From contig NZ_ONZF01000017.1 of NCBI RefSeq assembly GCF_900302445.1, forward strand, positions 1-47,566: a DNA stretch of 47,566 bases. Reading direction: 5' to 3'. The notes beneath the pieces are model-generated. The model saw nothing but the letters and a program-made list of their open reading frames with translations. It did not search any database and was not told the origin of the DNA. This document shows positions 29,939-38,825 of this stretch, piece by piece (position 1 is the first letter of the stretch; the number at the start of each line of letters is the position of its first letter). The DNA is from Palleronia abyssalis. GTDB lineage: Bacteria > Pseudomonadota > Alphaproteobacteria > Rhodobacterales > Rhodobacteraceae. The translations under genes were made by a program, and so were the position numbers.

Positions 29939-31186
29939 ATGTCCAGCATTCCATCCGCAAAGGGCATCGACAGCACGCTTGCCCTGCTGCGCAACCCATA
30001 TGAGTTCATTCCGGACACATGCCGCGATCTTGAGGGCGACCTGTTCGAGACCCGCATCCTCTTTCAAAAGACGATCTGCATGACTGGTGCCGCAGCTGCG
30101 GAGGTCTTCTATTCCGAGGATGGGCTCGTGCGCGCAGGCTCGATGCCGAAGCGTATCCAGAGAACCCTGCTCGGCGAAAAGGGCATCCAGGGGCTCGATG
30201 GCGAGGCCCACCGTCATCGGAAGCGGATGTTTATGTCACTCATGGCGTCGGAGCGGATCGAAGCTCTCGAAAACACGACGCGGGACCTGTTGGACCGCTA
30301 CGCACGGGACTGGCAAGCGGCGGAGAAGGTCGTTCTCTACGACGAAGTGCGCGAAATCCTCACCAGAGCTGCCTGCGCCTGGTCGGGCGTGCCGCTTCCC
30401 GAAGCGGAGGTCGAGACGCGGACGGCGCAGATGACGGCGCTCTTCCAAGACGCCGGGGCGGTCGGCTGGAAGCACTGGGGTGCGCGTCTGGCGCGGCATC
30501 GCGCAGAGCGTTGGACAGCCGGGATTATTGAACGGCTGCGCGACGGAAGCCTTCAGACAGGACAGGAAAGCGCCGCCCATGTCGTCGCGACGTGGCGCGA
30601 TCTGAATGGGGAGCTGCTGACCTCCAAGGTTGCCGCCGTGGAGCTTCTGAACGTAGTACGCCCGATCGTCGCCGTCTCTGCGTTCATCGCCCAGGCGGCG
30701 CATGCCCTGCATCGGCATCCCGAGTGGCGGCAAAAGCTGAAGGACGACGAGGGACAGCTCGAAACTTTCGTGCAAGAGGTCCGCCGTCTGTATCCGTTCT
30801 TTCCCGCGGTCGCGGCACGGGTGAAGAGTGATTTCGAGTGGCGCGGATATCGCTTTTCCAAAGGGTACAGGGTTCTGCTCGACCTCTACGGCACAAATAC
30901 CGACGCTCGCTCGTGGGACGCGCCGCAAGAGTTCCGGCCCGAGCGGTTTCACGATCGGGAGGTCACCCCCTACGACTTCATTCCGCAGGGCGGTGGTGAT
31001 CACCACAGGAACCACCGTTGTCCGGGCGAGTGGATCGCGATCAGCCAGATGAAGGCGTTTTGCAGTTTCTTCGTGAACGCCATCGACTACGAAGTGCCAG
31101 ATCAGGATCTGGATCTGGAAACCGAAGAACTGCCGCCCATGCCTAAATCCCGGTTCATCATGCGCAACGTCAGGCGTCGGCAGTAG
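29939..31186 (+). CDS. CYP152-type P450 peroxygenase
   Basis: A 415-residue soluble cytochrome P450 of the fatty-acid hydroxylase class. The heme loop FIPQGGGDHHRNHRCPGEW (347-365) has Cys361 as iron ligand and the shape special to CYP152. Arg241-Pro242 in NVVRPIVAVS is the pair that binds the fatty-acid carboxylate in this family, replacing the usual acid-threonine. Such enzymes use hydrogen peroxide to hydroxylate or decarboxylate fatty acids. It follows lspA by 3 bp. A peroxide-using enzyme in a metal-stress operon may remove peroxide or modify membrane lipids; that is inference. It overlaps the convergent gene by 17 bp. Confidence 0.88.
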   Translation: MSSIPSAKGIDSTLALLRNPYEFIPDTCRDLEGDLFETRILFQKTICMTGAAAAEVFYSEDGLVRAGSMPKRIQRTLLGEKGIQGLDGEAHRHRKRMFMSLMASERIEALENTTRDLLDRYARDWQAAEKVVLYDEVREILTRAACAWSGVPLPEAEVETRTAQMTALFQDAGAVGWKHWGARLARHRAERWTAGIIERLRDGSLQTGQESAAHVVATWRDLNGELLTSKVAAVELLNVVRPIVAVSAFIAQAAHALHRHPEWRQKLKDDEGQLETFVQEVRRLYPFFPAVAARVKSDFEWRGYRFSKGYRVLLDLYGTNTDARSWDAPQEFRPERFHDREVTPYDFIPQGGGDHHRNHRCPGEWIAISQMKAFCSFFVNAIDYEVPDQDLDLETEELPPMPKSRFIMRNVRRRQ

Positions 31187-31829
31187 CGTCGGCCTCCTCC
31201 GGCTCGACCGACCGCGCATCCTTGGTGGCCTCAAACGCTTCCCACGCAACGTAGGGCACGATCAGAAGCGCCGCGACCGGGTCGGCCCACCACCAGCCCA
31301 TCCATTGCGTCAGACCGATCCCGGCCAACACCACGATTGTCTGATACTGGCAGATCATGGTGTCCTTGGCATCGTACTTCAGGGCGGGCGCATCGAGCCG
31401 TTTGCCATAGCGATACTTGCCCCAGGCGAGGAACGGGTTGACCACGAGCGAAGCACCCAGAATCGCGATACCCCACCAGTTGAAGCCCGGCGCCTTCTGC
31501 GAAATGAAGGCGGAGACCGCCTCGTAGAGGATCGCCGCGACGACGATCCAGAAGGCACAGGCAACCACGTAGAGCGCGACCTTCTTGCGGTGCAGGACCG
31601 TGCGCTTGCCGGCACCGTCCTTCTCCCCCTTCAGGCGCCAGATCAGCGTCGCGGCTGAGGTGGCTTCGACCGTGCTGTCGAGACCCCAGCTTACCAGTGC
31701 CGCGCTGCCGGTCAGAAGTCCCACGGTGACGGATACGACGACCTCGATGATGTTGTAGACGAGGCTGGCGATCTCGACGCGGATGCCGCGCGTCAGATTG
31801 GCCTGCCGGTTATCTTTCTGACTACTCAT
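31170..31829 (-). CDS. CDF-like cation transporter
   Basis: A 219-residue membrane protein with five to six helices. ALVSWGLDSTVEATSAATLIWRL gives the helix II Asp/Glu site and YDAKDTMICQYQTIVV the helix V site of a cation diffusion facilitator. It has no C-terminal cytosolic domain, which is typical for short CDF members. An acidic C-terminus ends it. It is convergent with the P450 gene and separate from the first CDF of the cargo. Metal unknown. Confidence 0.72.
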   Translation of the reverse strand: MSSQKDNRQANLTRGIRVEIASLVYNIIEVVVSVTVGLLTGSAALVSWGLDSTVEATSAATLIWRLKGEKDGAGKRTVLHRKKVALYVVACAFWIVVAAILYEAVSAFISQKAPGFNWWGIAILGASLVVNPFLAWGKYRYGKRLDAPALKYDAKDTMICQYQTIVVLAGIGLTQWMGWWWADPVAALLIVPYVAWEAFEATKDARSVEPEEADATADA

Positions 31830-31941
31830 AATACCTCATAATGCGGAGCCTGCAGCAAAAGTTCGAGGCGGGAATTGATTGCCTTGCCATTAGTGTTGCG
31901 CCACGAATCGAAAGCCGATGTTGTTCTTTTTCCAAGCTTCC

Positions 31942-32556
31942 TTAGTAGAGGCGAGCTTGCCCCTCATACATGAATACGAATGGCCTCGGACCTGTCGCGT
32001 AGCCGGTGTCGAGCCGCTCGATCCGAAACCCGCTCTTCTCGACAAGGGCGTTCGTCGGGCGGTCAAGGTGACAGTTCCCGGCGCAACGCTTCCAGGCAGG
32101 CGTGAGCCAGCGCTGCCAGCGCCGGACACGGGCTTCCGGCGCCAAACCATGCTCGACGAAGCGGAAGATGCCGTCCGGCTTGAGAACGCGCCGGATCTCG
32201 GCGAGCGCCTTCTCCGGCTCCGACACGCTGCAGAGCGCCCAGGTGGCGACGACGCAGTCGACGCTGCGATCCTCCAGCGGCAATGCTTCGGCCACGCCCT
32301 CGATCATCTCGGCCGCGGGCATCAGGCCATGGGAGGTTTGCGCGGCCCGAGAGAGGAGTTCGGGCGACGGGTCAACACCGATGATCTGACGCACGGCCTC
32401 GGGGTAGAGCGCAAGGTTCAGGCCCGAGCCGATCCCGATCTCCAGCACACGTCCATGCAGCCCGGAGGCGGCGCGGCGCCGGTAGGGAAGAAGTTGATCC
32501 TGGCCCATCGCCAGATGCGTCAGCCGAGGGAGGATATGTTTCTCGTACAGTCGCAT
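31942..32556 (-). CDS. Class I SAM-dependent methyltransferase
   Basis: A 204-residue cytosolic enzyme; ATG at 32556 (MRLYEKH) lies just after the ccdA stop, so coupling is likely. VLEIGIGSGLNL is motif I, GVDPSPELL motif II, VDCVVATWALCSV motif IV, and ALAEIRRVLKPDGIFRFVEHG motif VI. The last third, WQRWLTPAWKRCAGNCHLDR with two cysteines, resembles METTL7-type thiol or small-molecule methyltransferases. It is last in the thiol-redox operon, so a metal, metalloid or thiol substrate is possible but unproven. Confidence 0.72.
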   Translation of the reverse strand: MRLYEKHILPRLTHLAMGQDQLLPYRRRAASGLHGRVLEIGIGSGLNLALYPEAVRQIIGVDPSPELLSRAAQTSHGLMPAAEMIEGVAEALPLEDRSVDCVVATWALCSVSEPEKALAEIRRVLKPDGIFRFVEHGLAPEARVRRWQRWLTPAWKRCAGNCHLDRPTNALVEKSGFRIERLDTGYATGPRPFVFMYEGQARLY

Positions 32557-32560
32557 CTGT

Positions 32561-33295
32561 TCACCCGATCCGCGCAAGGACAGGGAAGGTGTCCAGCAGC
32601 CAGTAGGCCAGTGCGCTCAACCGCCCGGTCATCATCGCCAAACCCATCAGGATCATGACGCCGCCCGCAGCCTGATGCAGGCGGCGACCCCAACGACCGA
32701 TGCCGCGCAGCCTGCCGGCAATACTGTCGGTGAACCCCGCGACGACCAGAAACGGGATCCCAAGGCCGGCCGAGTAGAAGGCAAGCAATGCGACGCCCTC
32801 GCCAATCGTCGCGCTTGTCGCGCTGGCGGTTAGGATGGCGCCGAGGATCGGCCCGATGCACGGTGTCCAGCCGAAACCGAAGGCGAGTCCGAGCACGTAG
32901 GAGGCGACCGGTTGCCCGCCCGGCAGGTCGAGATGAAAACGCAGGTCGCGCTCCATGGCCGACAGGCGCGCTGCCCCGATCATGAACAGACCGAACAGGA
33001 TCACGATCGCGCCGCCGACGAGGTTGAGTTCGTAGCGCCACTGCAGCAGCGCCTGACCGAGCGCGGTGGCAGAGGCCCCAAGCGCGATAAATATCGTGGA
33101 GAAGCCAAGGACGAAACAGAAGCTGAGCCAGACGGCCCGCCCCTTCGAAGGCGCTGCACTGCCGGTGACCGTACGTCCGGCAACGTAGGATACGTAGCCG
33201 GGCACGAGCGGCAGCACGCAGGGCGACAGAAAGGAAACGGCACCGGCCAGCAATGCCGCCATTAGTCCAAGAGCGGAAAGTTCAATCAAATCCAC
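32561..33295 (-). CDS. ccdA: CcdA-type transmembrane thiol-disulfide transporter
   Basis: A membrane protein of six helices that carries electrons from cytosolic thioredoxin to the periplasm. FLSPCVLPLVPGYVSYVAG and FGFGWTPCIGPILGAIL hold the two reactive cysteines. The start is uncertain: GTG 33295 or TTG 33289 follow GGAG at 33301-33298, and a longer frame into the TlpA gene is unlikely. It would reduce the TlpA- and CcmG-like partners encoded before it. Confidence 0.85.
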   Translation of the reverse strand: MDLIELSALGLMAALLAGAVSFLSPCVLPLVPGYVSYVAGRTVTGSAAPSKGRAVWLSFCFVLGFSTIFIALGASATALGQALLQWRYELNLVGGAIVILFGLFMIGAARLSAMERDLRFHLDLPGGQPVASYVLGLAFGFGWTPCIGPILGAILTASATSATIGEGVALLAFYSAGLGIPFLVVAGFTDSIAGRLRGIGRWGRRLHQAAGGVMILMGLAMMTGRLSALAYWLLDTFPVLARIG

Positions 33296-33377
33296 ATCTC
33301 CAAACTGATCGGTAGACCGCCACCACGTGTGCGCACGGAGCGGAACGGCTGGCGCGGTCGTCGTGCTTTTCCATGTC

Positions 33378-33899
33378 CTATTGCTTACGTTCGTCAATAA
33401 GAGCGCTTATCTGCGCAACGGCTTCGGGGCTGTTCCATTCGGCCGGGCCTGCGAGGCGCCCGCGCTCGCGCCCAATGCGGTCGATCAGAATCGTTGTCGG
33501 CAGGCCCACCACGGCCAAGGCCAGCATCGCGCGCGTATCCTCCGCGATATAGAGATCGAGGTTGCGAATGCCGGTCTCTCGGTAGAAGCGGCGCACAGGT
33601 TCGAGACCGGCCCGATCGATCGACAGCGGCAGAACATGAAAATCCGATCCGCCGAGGCGCGCTTGCAGCGCGTCGAGCGTCGGCATCTCCTCGCGACAAG
33701 GCGGGCACCAGGTCGCCCAAATGTTCAGAAGCACGACACGTCCCTCGAAGTCCGCCAGCGTCAGATTCCGTCCATCTCCATCCACGAAAGGCGGCGACAG
33801 GAGATCACGCGGAGTCCCGTGATTAGGGATCGGTGGTCGGGCGGAGGCAGGGCTTGCCGCAAGCGCCAAGACTCCGGCAAGGACGTCACGTCGCCTCAC
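33378..33899 (-). CDS. TlpA/thioredoxin-like periplasmic protein
   Basis: A 173-residue exported thioredoxin. MRRRDVLAGVLALAASPASA is a signal peptide with a twin-arginine look. IWATWCPPCREEMPTLDAL has the CPPC active site and GLPTTILID the cis-proline loop. It probably passes reducing power from CcdA to exported cuproproteins or cytochrome c. Its ATG overlaps the CcmG-like stop by 4 bp. Confidence 0.85.
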   Translation of the reverse strand: MRRRDVLAGVLALAASPASARPPIPNHGTPRDLLSPPFVDGDGRNLTLADFEGRVVLLNIWATWCPPCREEMPTLDALQARLGGSDFHVLPLSIDRAGLEPVRRFYRETGIRNLDLYIAEDTRAMLALAVVGLPTTILIDRIGRERGRLAGPAEWNSPEAVAQISALIDERKQ

Positions 33900-34474
33900 G
33901 GGTCGCTCTCAGCCTGCAACCGGCGCACGACCGGCAGAATGTCCTCCTCAAGCGAGGCCTGATCAAAGGGGCCGACATGCTTGTATGCAATGCGCCCCTC
34001 GGCGTCGATTATGTATGTTTCCGGCACTCCATAGACGCCCCAGTCTATCGCAACGCGGCCTGATCGGTCCGCGCCGATGCGGGTGAAGGGATCGCCGAGC
34101 TCTTCGAGGAAACCCAGCGCCTCCTCGGCATTGTCCTTGTAGTTGATACCGTAGATCGGAACGGTGCCCGCTTCGGCAAGATCGACGAGAAGCGGGTTCT
34201 CCGTGCGGCAGGGGACGCACCACGACGCCCAGACGTTGACGAGAGAAACCTGGTCTAGCAGGTTCGCCGAGGCTAGGCCGTCCTGCCGCCCTTCGATGGG
34301 CGGGAGCGCGAATTCCGGGATTGGTCTTCCGATCAGCGTCGAGGGCAACCGGTCGTCGTTGTTCCAGAGGCCCCAGTAGAAGACTACGCCCAGCAACCCA
34401 AACAGAAGAATAGGCAAAATCATGAGCGGCCGTCCGCTCCGGCGCCGCTGTTCTTGGTTATCCTTCGAACTCAT
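33896..34474 (-). CDS. CcmG/DsbE-like membrane-anchored thioredoxin
   Basis: A 192-residue protein with one membrane anchor at about 17-36 (MILPILLFGLLGVVFYWGLW). VNVWASWCVPCRTENPLLVDL contains the WCVPC active site, and YGINYKDNAEEALGFLEELGDP is the CcmG-specific region with the acidic loop. VYGVPETYIID gives the cis-proline. In cytochrome c maturation CcmG reduces apocytochrome heme sites. Here it heads a small redox operon with no ccm genes, so it may serve copper-protein assembly. Confidence 0.87.
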   Translation of the reverse strand: MSSKDNQEQRRRSGRPLMILPILLFGLLGVVFYWGLWNNDDRLPSTLIGRPIPEFALPPIEGRQDGLASANLLDQVSLVNVWASWCVPCRTENPLLVDLAEAGTVPIYGINYKDNAEEALGFLEELGDPFTRIGADRSGRVAIDWGVYGVPETYIIDAEGRIAYKHVGPFDQASLEEDILPVVRRLQAESDP

Positions 34475-34805
34475 AGCCTGCCATCAATGCTTGGAAGGAA
34501 TAAGGTATCAGCAACCGCTGATATGAAGCAAACCGTCGCCGATCACAATGCCGAACGATGGGGGAGGCTTGGCCGCGGCTTCGCAGACCCGAGCCATACT
34601 TACTGTCTAGATTCTTAAGAAATCAGCGAAAGGTCGGTATCTGAAGAGGCCGTTGAATTCAGACCTCTGAACGGCCCCTTCGTCCGCACAGTCGCCGCTC
34701 ACTCTTGGTCCAGCGAACGTCGGCTATCCCAAGCGATCCTCCGGTGCCTCTCGACAGATGCCTTACCGTAGGATTTCACACCGTCCTGCAATGGACCCCA
34801 AAAAA
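34475..34805. other. Intergenic region between cargo and virB operon end
   Basis: No gene is seen. It contains the promoter region of the leftward redox operon and the inverted element ATCAGC-N4-GCTGAT (34507-34522). The right end meets the virB terminator. Confidence 0.5.
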
Positions 34806-34827
34806 GCCCGCTGAAGCGGGCATTTTT
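34800..34827. terminator. Bidirectional terminator of the virB operon
   Basis: GCCCGCT-GA-AGCGGGC (34806-34821) is flanked by six A on the left and ATTTTT on the right, so it can work both ways. It lies 6 bp after the virB6 stop. Confidence 0.85.
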
Positions 34828-35844
34828 CTATGTCTCGGACAGTCTCTTGTTGCGCTGCATCATCCTTTGGACTCGCGCGCCAGCGCCCAGGGCGGCCGAC
34901 CTCGACGCCGACCCGGCCAGCTCCGTTCCGCTTCGCATCCCGCGTTGCGCCCGAGCCTGCGAGCCGCTTGTGTTCGCGGCCCCCGCCGTGAAGGAGCGAA
35001 TGCCTTCGGGGCTGACCGCCTGCATCGCCGGCATCACCACATTGCCGGAGATCGAGCGCACGAGAAACGGCGTGGCCAAGATGAAGGCTTTGGACATGAG
35101 AACCAGCATGAAGAAAGGGATCAGTGCCCCGATATTCTCGGCCGAGCCCGGATCGCCAAGGGTTGCCATGAGGGAACCACCCACACCGATGATTGTCGCG
35201 AAGATGCCCGCGATGACCACAGGATAGAGGGCGAAAGAGGCCGTCGAGCTGACCCAGCGGAGAAAGTAGTCTTTCGTCGCGTCGAAGAGGGTCAGGAAGA
35301 TCATGATCGGCGCAAGGGCCAGCATGAGTGTGAGGATCACGCGCGAGAAAACCACGATGAAGGCGGCGATCCCGCCGAGAAGGCTGAGAAGAACGAGGCC
35401 GATGCCGTTCGTGATCGCGCCCTGCATCCAATTCATGCTGTCTGCAATCGCGTCCAGATATTCCGTCATGTTCTCGATGAGACCGTCGAACTCTTCCGCG
35501 AAGGTGCCCGAAGGCCCGATTTCGCCGCCGCCGCCGACCGAGGCGACAAGTGATCCCGCGATGGAGTCGATGCCGTTGAGAAGCGCCGACGAGAATTGAT
35601 CGAACTGCGTCCAGCTCTGCGCGAAGATCGAGATCAGCACCATCTTGACCACGAGCCAAAACGCCATCCGACCGTCCATGTCCCGAAATCCGAATATGAG
35701 GTTCAGGAATACGAGGATCACGACCAATGTGCAGGCTACCGTCCCAATAGTGCCGACCGTCGCCGCAACCATTCCGAATTGCGTCTCAGCCGCATCATTG
35801 AGAAACCCGTCAGTCGTCTCGACAAAGAACGTTACGACGCCCAT
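34828..35844 (-). CDS. virB6: VirB6 inner-membrane channel protein
   Basis: A 338-residue polytopic protein with about six helices (for example GTIGTVACTLVVILVFLNLIF, LVLLSLLGGIAAFIVVFSRVI, LTLMLALAPIMIFLTLF). A central periplasmic loop lies between about 105 and 145. WVSSTASFALYPVVIAGIF holds the conserved VirB6 helix. The C-terminal 70 residues are a polar, basic tail. It forms the inner-membrane passage of the channel. It is the last gene of the operon, unlike the Ti order where virB6 follows virB5. Confidence 0.85.
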   Translation of the reverse strand: MGVVTFFVETTDGFLNDAAETQFGMVAATVGTIGTVACTLVVILVFLNLIFGFRDMDGRMAFWLVVKMVLISIFAQSWTQFDQFSSALLNGIDSIAGSLVASVGGGGEIGPSGTFAEEFDGLIENMTEYLDAIADSMNWMQGAITNGIGLVLLSLLGGIAAFIVVFSRVILTLMLALAPIMIFLTLFDATKDYFLRWVSSTASFALYPVVIAGIFATIIGVGGSLMATLGDPGSAENIGALIPFFMLVLMSKAFILATPFLVRSISGNVVMPAMQAVSPEGIRSFTAGAANTSGSQARAQRGMRSGTELAGSASRSAALGAGARVQRMMQRNKRLSET

Positions 35845-35859
35845 TTTCGTTCTCCTGCT

Positions 35860-36273
35860 CTACCAGAGCCCGGCGTCTCTACAGATCGGCCGACCTTCAT
35901 TCCTGTAGGTCTTCGTCGCTTTCCGAATGTCGGGGATGACTTCCAGAAACTCGAAGCGCGAGATTCCGGCAAATTCGGTTTCCATCGCCTCTGTCACGTT
36001 GTCCCAGGACGGGAAGCGCAGCTCGCAGGTGCATTCCCCGGCTTCGACCACATTGCGATAGCCTTCCTGCTGATACAGTTCCGTCGCCAGCTCCGAGCGC
36101 GTCAGGCCCTCATTGGAGGGGTTCGCGACCCATTCCGGGCGCGCAGGCGCATCCGGGCAATCCGGGTTCTCCGGCTCTTCGTTTAGATCGGGCAGCATGA
36201 ACGAGTCCTGCGCAGCCACAGGTCCAGCCATGAGGCCCGCCATCATAAGGGCGGCAAGGTGGCGTCCCATCAT
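35860..36273 (-). CDS. Periplasmic protein of the virB operon, unknown
   Basis: A 137-residue exported protein: signal peptide to about residue 21 (GPVAAQ-D). Cysteines in NPDCPD, GECTCEL and RPICRD suggest disulfides. LTRSELATELYQQEGYRNVV is a conserved-looking helix pair. It lies between virB11 and virB6 and overlaps the preceding gene by 4 bp. A channel accessory or entry-exclusion protein is possible; no family is recognised. Confidence 0.7.
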   Translation of the reverse strand: MMGRHLAALMMAGLMAGPVAAQDSFMLPDLNEEPENPDCPDAPARPEWVANPSNEGLTRSELATELYQQEGYRNVVEAGECTCELRFPSWDNVTEAMETEFAGISRFEFLEVIPDIRKATKTYRNEGRPICRDAGLW

Positions 36274-36455
36274 GCCACCGCCTTTGGCTCAGCCGCCATC
36301 GGCCGCTTGAAGAAGAGGTGCAGATCAGTCGGCCCGGCCGTCACGACCGATACCAGCTCCCAGCCTTCTGCACTCCGCCGCGCGAGAGTAGCCGGCATTT
36401 CCTTCGTCTTTTTCCGCAAGTCGATGGTATCGACCTCATGCTCAAACTTCATCAT
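36270..36455 (-). CDS. Small DUF4177-like protein
   Basis: A 61-residue cytosolic protein. The block ARRSAEGWELVSVVTAGPTDLHLFFKRP is typical of DUF4177, a two-strand, one-helix fold. It overlaps the virB11 end by 14 bp and the next gene by 4 bp, so it belongs to the operon. Function unknown. Confidence 0.7.
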   Translation of the reverse strand: MMKFEHEVDTIDLRKKTKEMPATLARRSAEGWELVSVVTAGPTDLHLFFKRPMAAEPKAVA

Positions 36456-37440
36456 GGCCTTGGCCCTCCTTTTCTTCCGCGCCCGGCAGGAAAAATTCGG
36501 TGATACCCCGGTCGCCTTCGAGACGGCCTGTCTGAATTACCACGTCGATAGAGTTTTCGATGTAACGCACCATGTCGGCGTAGGTCATCGGGACGTTTGT
36601 TTTCAGGGCAGCAATGGCGAGTCTTTGCATCGCCAGTTGCGGCGTCTCAGCGTGCAGTGTCGTCATCGAGCCACCGTGCCCGGTATTGATCGCTTCGAGG
36701 AAGGTCATGGCTTCCTGTCCGCGCACCTCGCCCAGCACGATCCTGTCAGGCCGCATCCGCAGCGTTGAAGTCAGTAGCGCGTCTGCCGTTTGATGCTCGA
36801 CTTCGCGGTTCGAGATCAGCGTGACCGCATTCGGCTGCGCTGGCAGCAGCTCTGCCGCCTCTTCGATGGTGACGATCCGCTCTTCCGGCGGCACGTAAGA
36901 AAGGATCTTCCGCGCGGCGACCGTCTTGCCCGTGGACGTGCCCCCGGCGACGATCATGTTGAGCTTGTGATCCACGCAGAAGCGCAGGCAGGCGGTAATA
37001 TCGCCGCTTGCTACAATGGAGCGCAGCTCGCGCGTTCGCTCCTGCCGGACTTGTTCGAGGCTACATTCCTCGCCGTAGAGGAACTTCAGCTCGATCTTGT
37101 CGAGCGGAACGTTCGTGAAGAACCGCAGAGAGATCGACGCACCGCGGCCGACCACAGGCGAGACCATAACCTGCGCGCGGATCGGTCGATTCCGATATTC
37201 GATGCTCACCGAAACGACCGGCTTCGACTTGCTCATCGTCGTTTGCGTGGCCGATGCCACTTGGTTCGCCAGGTCTTTCGCCTGCGTCTCCGACAGCGCC
37301 GTTTCAAGGGGCTGCATGAAGAGGTCCCCCTGAAACTCTCCCCACACACGCCCGTCAGGGTTCACGCATATCTCGATTACGTCCTCCCGCGAGGCTTCGG
37401 GGATGCGGTCGAGAGAGCTTTCGAGATACCCGGAGCCCAT
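36442..37440 (-). CDS. virB11: VirB11 traffic ATPase
   Basis: A 332-residue hexameric ATPase. Walker A is GGTSTGKT (166-173), the Asp box TIEEAAELL, Walker B VLGEVRGQEAMTFLEA, and the His box TGHGGSMTTLHAE. It powers pilus assembly and substrate transfer on the cytosolic side. The start shares one base with the virB10 stop. Length is normal for the family. Confidence 0.92.
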   Translation of the reverse strand: MGSGYLESSLDRIPEASREDVIEICVNPDGRVWGEFQGDLFMQPLETALSETQAKDLANQVASATQTTMSKSKPVVSVSIEYRNRPIRAQVMVSPVVGRGASISLRFFTNVPLDKIELKFLYGEECSLEQVRQERTRELRSIVASGDITACLRFCVDHKLNMIVAGGTSTGKTVAARKILSYVPPEERIVTIEEAAELLPAQPNAVTLISNREVEHQTADALLTSTLRMRPDRIVLGEVRGQEAMTFLEAINTGHGGSMTTLHAETPQLAMQRLAIAALKTNVPMTYADMVRYIENSIDVVIQTGRLEGDRGITEFFLPGAEEKEGQGHDEV

Positions 37441-38825
37441 CAGAAAATCTCCAGGTCCCGGTCCACCATGACCGTGACCGTCTCGCCTTGGTCCACGTGG
37501 ATCACTGGACCGAGGGACAGGTAGTCATCGAGGGCACTGTTCGAGGCGCTTTCCAGATCGCCACCAACCTGATCCGCCGCGTCGGCGGCATCCTCGCTTT
37601 CAAGCTGACCGGTGCCATAGCTGGCCCCAGCCGAGATCAACGAGATAAGAGCCGCTGAACCGAACCGTTCGTCGAACCGGGAGTCCACGAACCCGCCCAC
37701 ACCTGAGCGCCCCAGCTCATCGCCACCGAAGGCGCTGATTTCGACGGTCTGCTGTGTCGGCAGAATGATCCGGTCCCAAGCGATGGTGATGCGCTTCTGC
37801 GCAATCTCGACGCCCGACTGGTAACGCCCAATAAGCCGCGAGCCACGTGGGATCAGGACGCGCGACCCGTCATAGGAATAGACGTTCTCCGACGTGAGCG
37901 CGCGCACCTGGCCGGGTGTCGAGCTATCGACGGCCGTTTCGAGCGACGCCTGTATCAGCGTTCCTTGCGGTACCGTGTTCGACGGATTTGCTATCACTTC
38001 CGCCTGAGTGACCTCGGCCGTCGCGCCGCCGTTGCGGACGAAATCGGTCCCCGCATCGAGTAGCTGTTCAGCCTCATCGCCAGCGCCGTTGTCGGACCCA
38101 CCGCCGCCAAATGCGATGATGCCGCTCTCGTTGCGCGCGGCTTGAAACTCCCGCGCCTCCTGCCGCCGCCGTTCCAGTTCCGCAAGGCGGCGCTGTTCCT
38201 CTTCGTTCGGCCCGGTCTCGGCCGGAGCCGTGGCGGGCGTCGGGTTGGGCTGCAACCGCGCGAGATCCAGGTCTGCTTGAAGCTGACGAAGCTCCCGGTC
38301 ACGTTGTTGGAGCTGACGCTGAAACTCGCTCTGAGCCTCTTCGTTCGCCTCTTGCAAGTCTTCGACCTGCGTAAGCAAATCATCAACTCGAGCGTCTTGC
38401 TCCGACGTGTCCTGCTCTTCGGCCGGAGCGTCGCGAAGATTTTCAATCTCCGCTTGGAGCCTGTCGATCCGATCCAGCAGCTCGGAGTTCGGGGCCGCTG
38501 CCGGTTGTGGCTCAGGCTCCGGTTCAGGTTCCGGCTCAGGTTCAGGAACGCGCGTCGGTGTGATCGTCCCGAACCCGTCACCTTCGGGCTGAAACTCAGC
38601 CGGAGCGCCCGTCTGCATCCGCTCTTCTTCTTCGGGCTGCATAGAGAGATACACCAAGCCGCCCATTAGGCTGATCGCCGCCACGCCGCCGATAGCCACC
38701 AAAGGCGACACGTTCGGGCGCTGGCGGCGTGTCCCGGAGCCCCCGCCGCTCTCACTGCTTTCAAGGGCTTGCAGACGCTCTTCGAGGCTCGGATTTCCCT
38801 CGCCGTTGGTGTTCTCATCGCTCAT
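37440..38825 (-). CDS. virB10: VirB10 channel scaffold
   Basis: A 461-residue protein; ATG at 38825 overlaps the virB9 stop by 4 bp, and the upstream extension is rejected. One inner-membrane helix lies at about 43-60 (VAIGGVAAISLMGGLVYLSM). The periplasmic linker has a (PE) repeat (PEPEPEPEPEPEP) and a long coiled coil (about 115-230). The C-terminal TrbI/VirB10 barrel domain begins near VPQGTLIQASLETA, with YDGSRVLIPRGSRLIGRYQ as its signature. It spans both membranes and senses ATP use. The coiled coil is longer than in Ti VirB10. Confidence 0.92.
   Translation of the reverse strand: MSDENTNGEGNPSLEERLQALESSESGGGSGTRRQRPNVSPLVAIGGVAAISLMGGLVYLSMQPEEEERMQTGAPAEFQPEGDGFGTITPTRVPEPEPEPEPEPEPQPAAAPNSELLDRIDRLQAEIENLRDAPAEEQDTSEQDARVDDLLTQVEDLQEANEEAQSEFQRQLQQRDRELRQLQADLDLARLQPNPTPATAPAETGPNEEEQRRLAELERRRQEAREFQAARNESGIIAFGGGGSDNGAGDEAEQLLDAGTDFVRNGGATAEVTQAEVIANPSNTVPQGTLIQASLETAVDSSTPGQVRALTSENVYSYDGSRVLIPRGSRLIGRYQSGVEIAQKRITIAWDRIILPTQQTVEISAFGGDELGRSGVGGFVDSRFDERFGSAALISLISAGASYGTGQLESEDAADAADQVGGDLESASNSALDDYLSLGPVIHVDQGETVTVMVDRDLEIF

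Noticed and set aside
29546-30217. Minus-strand frame of 223 residues across lspA and the P450 start
   Set aside because: Both plus-strand genes have clear family motifs; the antisense frame shows none.
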